A DNA stretch of 64,000 nucleotides, taken from the NCBI GenBank assembly GCA_963969365.1, contig OZ017753.1, forward strand, positions 1,364,001 to 1,428,000. Direction: 5' to 3'. Below, in pieces: positions 47,401 to 59,400 of the stretch. The notes under the pieces were generated by a model that did not search any database, had not been told where the DNA came from, and was given only the letters and a program-made list of their open reading frames with translations. The position numbers and the translations under genes are program-made. Numbering within the stretch: the stretch's first letter is position 1; every line of letters begins with the position of its first letter. This stretch comes from Asterochloris sp. CNOR1 (Eukaryota; Chlorophyta; Trebouxiophyceae; Trebouxiales; Trebouxiaceae).

Positions 47401-50400
47401 GGCTGCGTTGTGGGGCCGCCGCAGCGGCAGCTTGCCCAGCGCCTGCACTGCGCCCTTGCTGCTGTCTGCGGCTGGAGGGCTCTGCTTGGACCTCGTCCCA
47501 GTCTGCAGGCGGCCACAAAGCCTTGCTGAGCTGCTAGCTAGTGCTGCATGAGGCGGCAGAGGTGTGACAAGCATTTGCGGACAGGCTGGCCATGACCTGT
47601 GGCCGCGATCGACACATCTGAATGCTGCAGAGCACCAACAGGAGGCCTGTGGCCACCAAATGAGCAGCAGGCTGCAAAAGAGCGACACCATGGAAGCTAC
47701 CTGCTACAGGGCAGCATGCAAGATGACGCAGCTCAGCAAGCAACTCCCTGAGTCGTCCTGGCAAGGACTGCTGGGGCCACCCACAGCACGTGAAGGCTGA
47801 CCTGTGCGGCTGCCATCCTTCTGGCCTGCACGGTCCAGCTTCATCTGCTGCAGGTAGCTGGCTAGGGCAGCACTGTCTGAGACATGCCCGTCCTCCCCGT
47901 CAGCCTGCACAGCAGCCCCGGGTACCATCTGAGGGGTGTCAGCCACGTCTGGGATGCGAGTGCATTAAGTCTGCCACCATGTGTGCAGCTGCCAGCGCTC
48001 CGCACCAGGCCAGCAGATGTGCACTGCTAGGAGTATCTGGAAGCAGTTTGTTCACTCCTGAGAGAGTCTGCGACCTTGCTGGCACGATGCACCCGCCATA
48101 GAGCGCCAACACAGGCAGAATTCAGGGTTTGCCGTTCTGGTTGGTATTGGCATGCATGTGCATGCAGCCAGATGCAGCAATTGGGAACATGTGCTGGCAG
48201 GCATGTGGCGCGGGCAAGGTGTGATGCCTGGTTCAACTGCTCACCTTTGCCTCCCTGGACGCCTTGGCCTTGCGCCCCCTCTGCTTTGCCCCACTGCCCG
48301 CACCACCCGCCCCAGCGGCCGCAGACTCAGCGGGCGGCTGCAAGCCGCTGACCGCTGCTCCTGTCGAGCGTGCAGATTCAGTAAGGGAGTGCTTGCCCTG
48401 TGGGCTCTCAGCCGCCACAGCAACAACAGAATTCTCGAATGCTGGCGGTGCAGGGCTGGACCGCGCGGGAGAGGCGCCAGACTCCCCCTCGGGCTCAACT
48501 TCCACCTCAGAGGCATCTGCTGGGCTGCCGTCTGCCTCCTCGGCGGACGTCTTCTTCTGCTTCTTGCGCCGCTCCTTCTTCTTCGCCTTCTTCCGCTCCT
48601 GCTGCTCCTGCATGCACGTGGATGGAGTCAGCACTATGTCCAGCAGCAGGTGACGCTGCTCCTGAAAGCGCTCCGTGCATGACAGCACCCTGCAGGAAGG
48701 ATGTCAGTTGCTGGCTGTGCAATGCAGGAATGAAGGCAGCCAGCTGCAGGCAATCTGTGCTGTCCACCTGACTCCATCTTGAGGGGCAGGTGGAGCCAAT
48801 GACCCTCCACCTGGGGTCTACCAAGATGGGCATACCAAGCCGAAAGCGCTTCGCAGCGGAGCAAAGGCAAAGCTTCAGCCCCTGGCAGCACACCTTGAGA
48901 GCATCCTCCTCCTCCAGAAGCTTGGCCATGTTGGCGTTGGCAGCCTTCTCAGCAGCTGCCCGCTCCTCCTCACTGGCCTGTGCAGTGACTGGCGCCGCCT
49001 TGCCGACGGGGGCTGCTGCCCCCACAGCCGCGGGCTGCCCTCGTGTGGAAGCCCCCTTGACCCGCTGCCTCTCCCGACTTTCTGCCAGACGCAGACGCCC
49101 CTCCACATAGCTTGCCCTGCAAGGCAGCAGTCCAGCTTGATGGGTGCCCCTCACATGCAGCAATTCTCTGCCAGTAGTAGGCGGCCTCTCACACAGCTTG
49201 CCCTGCAGTGTAACATGCCAGCCAAGGGAGTATCAGGTGCTGATATGCAGCTGATGTTGCCAAATGGAGGTGCATCTCCCTCATGGCTTGCCCTGCACCA
49301 GGTGGGAAGTGAGCAGCACAGAGCGTACCGCATGGGAAACAGGACAAAGCAGCTTTAGATTGAAGCAGACAGCCACCCTCTACATCGCTAGCCGTGCAGC
49401 AGCAAGGCTTCCATGAGAGCCTGCACAAGCTGTTGCCGGGCTTACAAGAGAAGGCCATGATACATGCTACAAAGCATGGGCCTCAGCCGCACAACAATGT
49501 GGTGCAACAGTAACAGCTGCAGAGCCATCACATGAACAATGTTGACAGGAGGCGACTGACGCTGCATGCTGGGTCTGCCAACACAGCAAGCCAGGGGTTG
49601 CATGGGCTTTGCAAATACAGGAGCATGTGCTGCCAGCAAAGCGCCAAACAATGCAGACCCTGCTGACTGACTCACTTGAAGCTGGACTTGCGGCAGATCA
49701 TCTTGATCACGTCGCAGTCTGCCTTGCTACGGTAGCTGGCCCCATACTGCACCAGGCGGAGCACGGCCTCAAAATGCCCGCACGCCGCCGCAGAGTGCAC
49801 TGCTGTCCAGGACTTAGAGTTTTTGATGTGGTGGTCTGCCCCCGCCGCCAGCATGGCCTCCACCACCTCTGTGTGGCCTGCACATGTAGTCAGGCTCATC
49901 GCTCAGGAGGCTGGATCCTGATGAGCAGGCAAAAGGCTGATTTGACAAGAGCTGCCACAGCCTTGCCACAGATGATGCTTGTCTGTCCAGGGCTCAGCAT
50001 GGTGCAATGCGGCAGGATATAAGCAGCCAGTACTGCATCCGATGTAGGCACAAACAAGTGGTCGCAAAAAGCCAGCCGGGCAACGTGGTGTGCAGCCCGA
50101 TGGGCTTGCTTGGGCCTATCTGGGCACTCCTCCCCCATGCAGCCCACCTTTTGATGCAGCCACATGGAGGGCGGTGTTGCCGTTGCTATTCTGGATGTCG
50201 CAGTCACAGTGCAAAGCCAGGGCCTCTGCTGCCTCATGGTGGCCATTGGAGGCTGCATTGTGTAGCGGGGTGGACCCATTCTGTGCCTGCAGGGCAGTGT
50301 CAAGGTCATGAACACCAGACATCGCTGCCAATCCCCCTATAAGCTTCAAAGCGCCCGCAACTTCATCAGAGGAGCTCATGTTGCATGTTTGGCCAGGTGT

Positions 50401-53400
50401 GATGGCTCAGGCTCTGGTGAGGCAGCATCTCACCTGAACATCAGGATCTGCCCCGGCATCCAACAACCTTGCAACGACAGCAGCATGACCATTGGTGGCT
50501 GCTGCATGCAGAGCTGTGGCTCCTGTAGTGGTGGGAGTGTCCACTGCACTGCCAGCCCCAAGCAGGAGATCTGCGCACTCCAAGTATCCTGCAGCAGATG
50601 ACGGTGAATGACTAGCAAAGACGTGAGCACATGCAGCCACTCTACCAGCTTGACAGTGAGGCCGCAGAGTGGCTGCACAGGCGTTTTAGCTCAACTGCTG
50701 GTGGGGCAACAGCTGCACAGGGCAGAGTGGCCGTGTGTGACAGCTTCAGCCAAGCTACAACAGCCCTTGATGCAGACGCTGTAAGCTATGTGCGAGGAAG
50801 CACCCTCACCTCCTGTCGCAGCATTGTACAGAGCACTGGCGCTGCCCAAGGTGTGGATGTTGACGTTGCAGTTGGCTGCAATAAGGAGGCGCATCACATC
50901 TGCATGGCCACTGCTGGCAGCATTGTGCAGAGCTGTGGAGCCGTTGGAGGTCTTCAAATTGACCTGCAGCCAGGCATGGGTGTCAGACGCAAGCAGTGCT
51001 GACTGCATGACTAGACGCTTGCTGCACATGTGTTCTTGTGTGTCAGATACAAGCAGTGCTGATTGGATGGCTTCATGCATGCCCAGCTTCTGTTCCTTTG
51101 CCCTCCGTGGGTTTGCTATGCATGAAGTTGTGAGGAGGGGCAGCTGTTGTTGAGTACTGACACTTGAGTGGTAGCGTGAGAGCATGCCCAGCTTTTTGTT
51201 TAGACGGGCTCAGATGTCGTGCCTCTACCAACAGCACTGGTGACTGGGGTGCTGAGTGCCAGCCAGCAGGCAAGCACCAGAAGTGAGCTGGGAGGGGAAA
51301 GGGGCAGTGATGCCTGTGCCCAAGGCAACAGCTTGCCAGGGTCTGGGAGGGCCAGTTTGCAGAAACCCTGCACACTGTGCAACTCACCTCAGCACCCGCC
51401 TCCAGCAGCTTCTGCACTACTGCAGCATGCCCATTGGAAGATGCCTCATGCAGCGCCGTCCACCCATCATTGGTCAGTGCGTCCACGTTGCACTTGGCAG
51501 AGATGAGGGCGTCAATGATCTCCAGCAGGCCTGCAGGAGAGATCATCCCAGCATCACGATTGCAGCACAAATGAATGACCACCTGCATCATGTATGCAAC
51601 TTTGTATGCTGCCCAGCACAACCCCGTGTGACACTGCAGCCCCATAGCCCTTAAGGCAAAGTTGACCCCTAAAAGCTGCCAGCGTGAGGCAGCTCCTACC
51701 CTCTGTGAGCCAGCCCTCAGGCATGCTGCAGACATCACACAGCTGTGCCACAGGACACAGCAGCCGCTATGTACATGACCCTGGACGATTGGCGCCAGCC
51801 TGTTGGATCACAGCAGAGCGGCCAGTGGCGAGGCAGCAGCCGCACCTTTGGAGGCTGCCCAGTGCAGCGGAGTGAGCCCATCCACATCTCGCGGCGACAC
51901 CTCGCAGCCCGGCGTCTGCAGCAGTTGGCGGACCAGGTCCATCATGCAGTGCTGCGTGGCCAGGTGCAGCGCTGTGTAGCCCTTCTCGTCCTTGTTCCTG
52001 GCGCTGTCCAGGATCTTGGCCACAACATCATGGTTCCCATTGTCAGCCGCCAACTGTGCTGCCGTCAAGCCATCTGCATCCTGCAGGCCAGGCAGAGCGG
52101 GGTGCTTGGTGCCAGTGTTGAGGCAGTCTAGGCAGATCAGATTGTCGCCTGCCAGGCTTTGAGAGAGCTAAGGCACAGCTGCACGCTCCATGTTCTCTTA
52201 AAGAATGGGCCCAGCACCTCCCTGAGGGTGCTCCCATTGCTTGTCCAGTCGCTGCCAGTTGCTGCATGCAGTCATGGCAGCCAGGGGTGGCACACGTGCG
52301 GCGTGAGAGCAGCCAACTGCATGTCAAGCAGCGGATGAAGCCTGCACCAACTTGGCTGATGCAGCATGCCTGTGTCGCAAAGTGTAGCATGTTCAGGCCT
52401 TGCCTGCAGGTGGACATCAACCCCAGCATCCAACATGGCAGCCACCAGCACGCCTGCTGCGTCGGCGTGTCCCTGCTCAGCTGCCCAGTGCAGCGCAGTC
52501 CGGCTGCGTGAGTCGCACTGCTCCACCGGTGAGCCCAGGCTCAGCAGCTTGCCAACCACCAGGGCATGTCCACCTGCAGACAAGATGCTTGCTGCTGAGG
52601 GGCAAATCGTCTTCCGACCGCCGCAGACAATGGCACTCCATTCGAGGCGACAACGCCTGCCTGTCCAATCAGGCATGCATAGCCTCTACTGAGCCAGTCA
52701 GCCAAGTGGACATCCCTACATGTGCTCACATACATGTAAGGGACAGGTGGCTGCCCAAAAGTGACCCACCTGCTGCTGCCCAGAACATGGGTGGCCAGCA
52801 GTTGGCATCAATGTCATGAACGGAAAGCTGAAGACTTATCAAGCGCTCCACGATGGCCAGGTTGCCAGACTCTGCAGAGCAGGGACACCTCAATCAGCGC
52901 TGGCCACCGTGTAAAGCAAGCACGGCATACTCTACTGTCATGCAAATGGCTCCGGCCCAGAATAGCAGACATGCTCAAGGAGACCACACCTGCTGCACAC
53001 TGCAGCGCTGAGCAGCCCTGAATCATAGGCTTGAAAGGACTCCCCACCTGCTGCATAGTGCAGGGCTGAGCAGCCATGGCCATCAATGGCCTGGGCATCT
53101 GCTCCGGCGCCCAGCAGCATCTCTGCGCACTGCAGATGGTTCACGCTGCTAGCAATTGCAATGGCACTGCAGGTCGTGGCACATGGCCCCTCATCCTCCC
53201 CAGCGTCGCCCTTGGCAGCACAGTGCAGGGCCGTCCTGCACAGCAGGGGCCACATAAGAGTGATTTGAAAACACAAGGATCACGGCAAACAGGAGTGACC
53301 ACCTCATGCACCCCTAAGCAACACACCCAGGGCAAAGAGCAGCAGGTTTAGTAGAGGCAAGAAACACAGCAAAGCTGGCATATAGATGATGTCGAGAACC

Positions 53401-56400
53401 CACATGGAGCCAGCTTTGAGCAGCCTTCAAACTCACCTGCCATCACTGGCCACTGTTGAGGCCTTGTAGCCTGCCTTCAGCAAAAAGGGCAGCAGATCAA
53501 TATGTCCCTTATGCGCTGCTAGGTGGAGCGGCGTGAAGCTCTCACGTCCAGTGTCTGCCATGCCATGGCCAGTGAAGAGCAGAATGCCCACAATGTCTGC
53601 ACTGCCACCCATCACAGCATGGTGCAGCACTGTGTAGCCTGCAGAGCAGCAGACAAAGCTGATGTTGGAGCCATGCATGAACACGGAAGACAACCAGCTG
53701 CTGATGCCAGATGCATGTGTGCTAGCCCATGTGGTGCTCTGCAGGCATGCTTCAGGGCACGCACTGCAGGCAGCCTTCAGTGCACACAGATTGCGAGGGC
53801 CGGCTGGACTGCATGCTTGAGGAGGGATGAGGCGGTGGCGCACCCTTAGCATCTGCGCCCTGCACGTTGCACCCAGGGTGGCTGTACAGAGCCGTGAAAA
53901 GCTCCATGTCTGGCTCCTCAACTGCGTAGTGCAGGGAGCAGCACCCAGTCGCATCCTTCAGGCTGCCATCAGCCCCTGCCTGCAGCAGGACTTGGACGAC
54001 CGGCACATGCAGGTTCTTGGCTGCCAGGTGCAAGGGGGTGAACCCCTGCACGCTGGAAGCATTGACCTCGGCCCCAGCCTGCAGGCACACAGATGTAGCT
54101 TGAGGGCACTCTGCCACGTGCCAGGTGGGTTTTGCTTTGAACAGCTACAGCAGCGAGGCTTATGCAAGGCCCAAGGCTGACCCAGCCACGCAGGGTTAGG
54201 TCAGGGACAGGCAGGTGTTAGGACAGGTTAGTCTGATGTGAAAGCAGGGCTGACCTGCAGCAGCAGTTGCACAACCTCCACGCTGCCCTGCTCTGCAGCA
54301 TTGTGCAGAGCCGTCCAACCCTCCTCATCGCCACCGTTGACCAGCTCAGCATCTGCCTGCTGCAGCAGGCGTTGCATGACGGCAGCATGGCCCCACTCTG
54401 CTGCAGCGTGCAGGGCTGAGTAGCCATCCAGCGTGACTGCACGGATGTCTGCTCCCCTCTCGAGCAGGAAATCGACAATCTCAGCAGAGCCTGCAAGGGG
54501 AGTCAAGCTTGAGCTGAGCTGAGATATGAGGCCACGGCGCAGGACAGCAGCAAAACAGAATGCACTGTGTGAACCATCAAGGGTAACAGCCAGGTATGTC
54601 TTGCCACCTTACAGAACAAGCACAAGCAGCTGCAGTCATGATGGTTACAAAACAGGCTGGCCAGCACCATGTGTCAGGTCACACGCCATGGCTGCTAAGG
54701 GATGACCTAAGCAGGTCCTCGCACATGCGGCAGCAACTCACCTGCTCTGGCTGCAAAGGACAGGGCAGTGCAGCCCGGGCGGTTGCCCTTCTGGATGTCT
54801 ATTCCCATCTCAGCCATCATCTTGATGTTGGCAAAGTTACCGCCCTCCGCAGCTGCGTGCCACGCTGAGCTCCCCTCCTGGTCTGTGTCCTCCAGCTGGC
54901 AGCCCAGCTCAAGAAAGCGCTGCATCATCTTGGGGAAGCCACCTGCAGTAGTAGCTTGTTAGATGCCATTGGAGTGAAACATGTAAAGGACAGGCAGAAC
55001 AAGGGTTGCATGGCCCCGTGCAGACTGCTCATCAGCTCTGCCTCACATGCACCCCATGATGCTGCATTGTGCTGAAAAGTTCCTGCATGGGGGTCACCTG
55101 CAATGGTGGGCTGGTCTTCCGCATGGCATAATCCAAGCACAAGCTGGCCACAGGGTACACAGTCTGGCACACAAGCTGCGCACAAGAGGCAGCAATCTGC
55201 GGTCTGCTAAAGCCAGTTGCGTGCACAAGTCTGGCATATGTGGCAGCAACCTAACAACAGCAGCAATGCCACCTGCTGCGCTGTGGCAAGCATGGCAGCC
55301 TCCACGGTATTGCAGCCAGCACCCATTAGGGTGCCTTGTAGCTTTGCTGAACATGACAACATGTAGCATGCTGCAGCTAAGCACCATCTGAGGCAGCTTT
55401 TTGTCTGAGCAGCATCTTCTAGATGTCGTAAAGCAGCATGCGATGCCTTGGTGCTTGCTACAGAACTTTGAAAGCCTGAGCCAGACAGCCAGCAAAGCGC
55501 ATCACACTGCTGGCCTGCTGCATGGTGGCCGAGGGACAGCTGCCATGTTCAGGCACACTTGAGATCCAGGAGGGACCAAGAATGGCACAGCATCACGCTG
55601 TGTTCTGGGGAGCGCTTCTGCCTCCAGGTCCAGGCACAGCTCTCTAACAGCGGCAAAGTGCAACAGTGTGCGCCAGCCACACAGTGGCCAGGGCGTTGGC
55701 ACCTGGTCCAGGCATTTACGTGGCAGTTTGCAGCACCCTTTGGAGACATCAGCAGCAAAAGGGCTGAGACAGAGCATCTGAGACAGGTCCAGCCAGTGAC
55801 CCACCAAAGGCAGCAAAGTGCAGCACGCTGCGCCCCAACTGCGTCGTAGCCAGAGGGTCAGCCCCCAGGTCCAGGCACTCCTCCACCAGCTCGAGACTAC
55901 TGCCCTGCGCTGCGCTGTGCAGCACCGTGACCCCAGCGTCGTCCGCGCAGAGCGCTGAGCAGCCAGCCTCCAACAGGCGCTCAAAAATCTCTGCGTGCCC
56001 ACCCTCAGCAGCGCACTGCAGCGCCGTGCAGCCCCGGTGATCCAGGAGCTTGGCATCAGCGCCAGCCTCCAGCAGCTTGTGCACCATCTGCAGGCAGAGA
56101 AGGGTTAGACGTGTAGTGGGGCAATTATTTTGAAGCCCGCCGGTTGCTGGCAAGGGCAAGTTGGCGCCAACCTTCAGCAGCTGGTGCACCATCTGCAAGC
56201 AGAGAGGGGATGGCTTTGCAGCGTTGCCATGGGCAACAGCCAGCTGCAGGCAACTGCGGCGAGGGCAATTGCAATTTGACATCAGCCTCCAGCAGCTTGT
56301 GCAGCATTTGCAGGCAGGGGTGCAGGGGTGAGAGCATCAGAAAGCCAGCAGCAGTCCAGCCCAAAGATGCAACAGCGTCCGGCCATCTGGACTTTCATTG

Positions 56401-59400
56401 TGTTGCATTGCTCAAAGCCCACATCATGCATCTCGCCTTGGCCCTGATAGGCAGCATACAGGACCTCCGGCAATCTCTGCAGAAAGACATTGGTGTGTTG
56501 CCTGATGGTGTGAGACATGTTAGCAGCCAAAAGGGCAAGCAGCTAGACGCAGGTGAGCGACTCCTCAGCAGAGAACACCTGCTGCAATGCGGTGATGCAG
56601 ATGACCAGCATAGACAAGGCAGTATGCAAGGCAATCCCTGCAGGTTTACTAGCCACTGCTCACCTCAACATGGCCGCCCTGAGCTGCAAGGTGCAGCGCA
56701 GCGCTGCCAAAGTTGCCGCCGTCAGTGGCACCAACGCCGCCGGGCATGTCCACTGCATAGCCTGCCAGAAGCAGCTTGTCCATGACCTCATGGTAGCCAT
56801 GTCGCGCTGCCAGGTGGCCTGGGGACAGGCCGTCCGCATCCAGGCGGGAGACGTGGCTGCCAGCAATGACCAGCTTGGCCACCACTGTAAGGTGGCCTGC
56901 GTCAGCTGCATGATGGAGGGCTGCAGGCAGGGCACACTTTTCAAAGAATGCAGGGAGAGGGAGATCTTCTGGTGCTGAGCCTCAGGAGAGGCAGCATGGC
57001 ACTCCTGAGCATCCTATGGCTCCACATAAAAAGCTTGAGAGCTGCGGCTACTTTGTGCAATGGTGCAATATGGTACCCTTTAGAAATCAACAAAGGATCA
57101 TGGCAGCGCGGCCACGTGGACCTACTGCTGCCACAATGGCACGTAGCATGACTGCCGCCCCTGGCATTACTCTGCCCTGTGCTGATATAGAGGACACCAC
57201 CAGAGGCAGACAGAAGTGAAACAGGCGCTGAAGTCCACGCTTACATCAGTTCTGTAAAAAGCGCTTCTCAATCACCTGTCGCGCCATGGCCATCCACAGG
57301 CTCAATCTCAGCGCCCCGTGCCCAGAGCTCCATGACTACAGAGTCCATGCCCAGCGCAGCTGCATGGTGCAGGGCTGTGCGCTGCTTGTTGTCTGCAGCA
57401 TTGACCTCCACGCCAGGGGTGCGCGCCAGGCGCGACACCACTGTGGAGTGGCCCTGGTGGGATGCCATGTGCAATGCCGTCAGGCCCTGTGACGCACGCA
57501 GAGTGGTGTTCAGTGTGCATAGTTTGCACACGAGGCAGGGCTTAAGTGCTCAGGGACACTGCTAAAGCCAAGCCGTTGGCAACCTCCACAACAGCTGGTT
57601 TGCAAAGTGTATGTGACCAAAGCTTGGACAGCTCACTGCTGCAGCCGAGCATGCCACAGCACTGGATAGCAGCCTGCTGCAGATGGGCAAGAGCGGTGGA
57701 CAGCAGCCTGGATACAGGCCAGCATGCAAGAAGTCTGGGCAGCAGCCTGCACAGTCATCCCTGCCAGCCTACCTGTGCGTTCCGCCCACGAACGTCACAG
57801 GCGCCTGACAACAGCAGGAGGTCAACAACCTCCAGGTGCCCGTGATAGGCTGCCAGGTGCAGCGCGCTGGCATACTTGAAGCTGACAGGCTCGATTTGAG
57901 TGCCTGGGCGCGGCTCGCACAGAGGCAGGCGCTCCGCCATCTGCGTCGCAGGTGGGCAAGACGCTGACTGCAATGCTCAAGACGCACATGCATGCTGCAA
58001 CTGCAAGTTGCCACAATGCTTCCAGCAGCAGCTCAGACCATGCAGCCGGCTGATTGAAAGATGGCTGCCCGAGACTGAGGTCCTGCCTCCATTGATGAAA
58101 GCGACTGCAGACTCAGTGAGCTGGCATGCAGAAAGACCACCTGAGGCTGAGGTCCCGGCCTGGGGGAGGCCGCCGCTTGCACAGCAGCTGCGTCCTCATC
58201 CCACAGGCTGGCTGCCGGAACTGCAGTGCCACCTGATGATGCTGCCAGCTGCAGCTGCCTGCAGACATGCACGCCAGACAGTCTGAGAGTCTGCTGTCAA
58301 AGGACATGATGATGATCCATCAGAGCCAAGCATGCTGACCAATTGTGATGCAGCTGGAGACAGCTGCAGCTAAGACAGCAAGTCATTTTTATCTTGCTTG
58401 CTGAGCACAAGCTTTGCTTCCATGCCACAAGGAACCTCAGCTCAAGACTCTGGACTGCTGATCCAGCGCGTAGGCAAGCAGTTGAACCCAGCAGCATGAG
58501 TTCAATCGTAATTTGCCTGCATGCACCTGCATGCAGCAGCAGCGCGGAGATAAGCAGCACAGATATCACCTGTAGTCCTCAGGCAGCCACTTGCCAACAT
58601 CGCAGCCAGCATACAGCAGCTGCTGCACCATGTCGCCCCGCCCGGAGGCAGCCGCCACATGTATGGGGCTGCGACCCCAAGCGTCGACCCCATCAAAGAC
58701 CTTCCCGCACAGCAGAATGGGCCCTGCCAGGTCAGCGGGCGCCAGCGCACCCCTCTGCTGAAGCTTGACCCCCTTGGCAGACCCCGCACTGCCCTCCTGC
58801 TGGGCAGCTGCAGCTGCTGCTGCCTGCTGGAGCAGCTGCACTGGGCACTGCTGCTGCTGCTGCAGCAGCAGCTGCTGAGCCTCCGTGCCAATGGCAGGGC
58901 CTGGCATTCCCCCGCCAACCAGAGGAGCCCCAAAGCCGTTGGGCATGCTGGTCACCTCTGCAGCAGCCGGCTTGGCCCTGTGCCTGGCCTTTGCCACCTC
59001 GTGCTGCCTGCCAGCGCCCTCCTGCTGCTGGCTCTGCTTGCCCTCACCCCCAGCCTTCAGCCTGGCCTCCAGGGGGAGCCCTGCAGCCTCGATGGTGACA
59101 CTGCTGGCAGAGGAGGCACTGCAGTCAGTCTCGTCCTCGCTGGAGGATGCTGCTGTAGAGGCCAGGGCAGCAGGTGCTGCTGCTGGCTTGCTGGGGGTGC
59201 CGCTGGTGTCAGCCGCCAGTGAGCCCGAGGCAGCTCGCTTCCTCCGGTTGGGCTGCTGCAGCTCCTTCTGGGGGCTGCTGCTTTTGCGCAGCACGTTGCT
59301 TGTGCCCGCAGAGGCCGGGCGGGCGCTGTGCCCTGCCCCCCCAAACACGCTGCTGGGCTGGTGGGGCCACAGCACCGGCGGCCGCGGGATCGGTGCCACT

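Noticed and set aside
46165-47529. Plus-strand open frames of 454 and 421 codons
   Set aside because: They mirror the GC-rich, low-complexity exon of the ankyrin/U-box gene on the other strand. The minus-strand frame joins its neighbours in phase through good splice sites; the plus-strand frames have none and are pure Pro/Ala/Arg-biased antisense.
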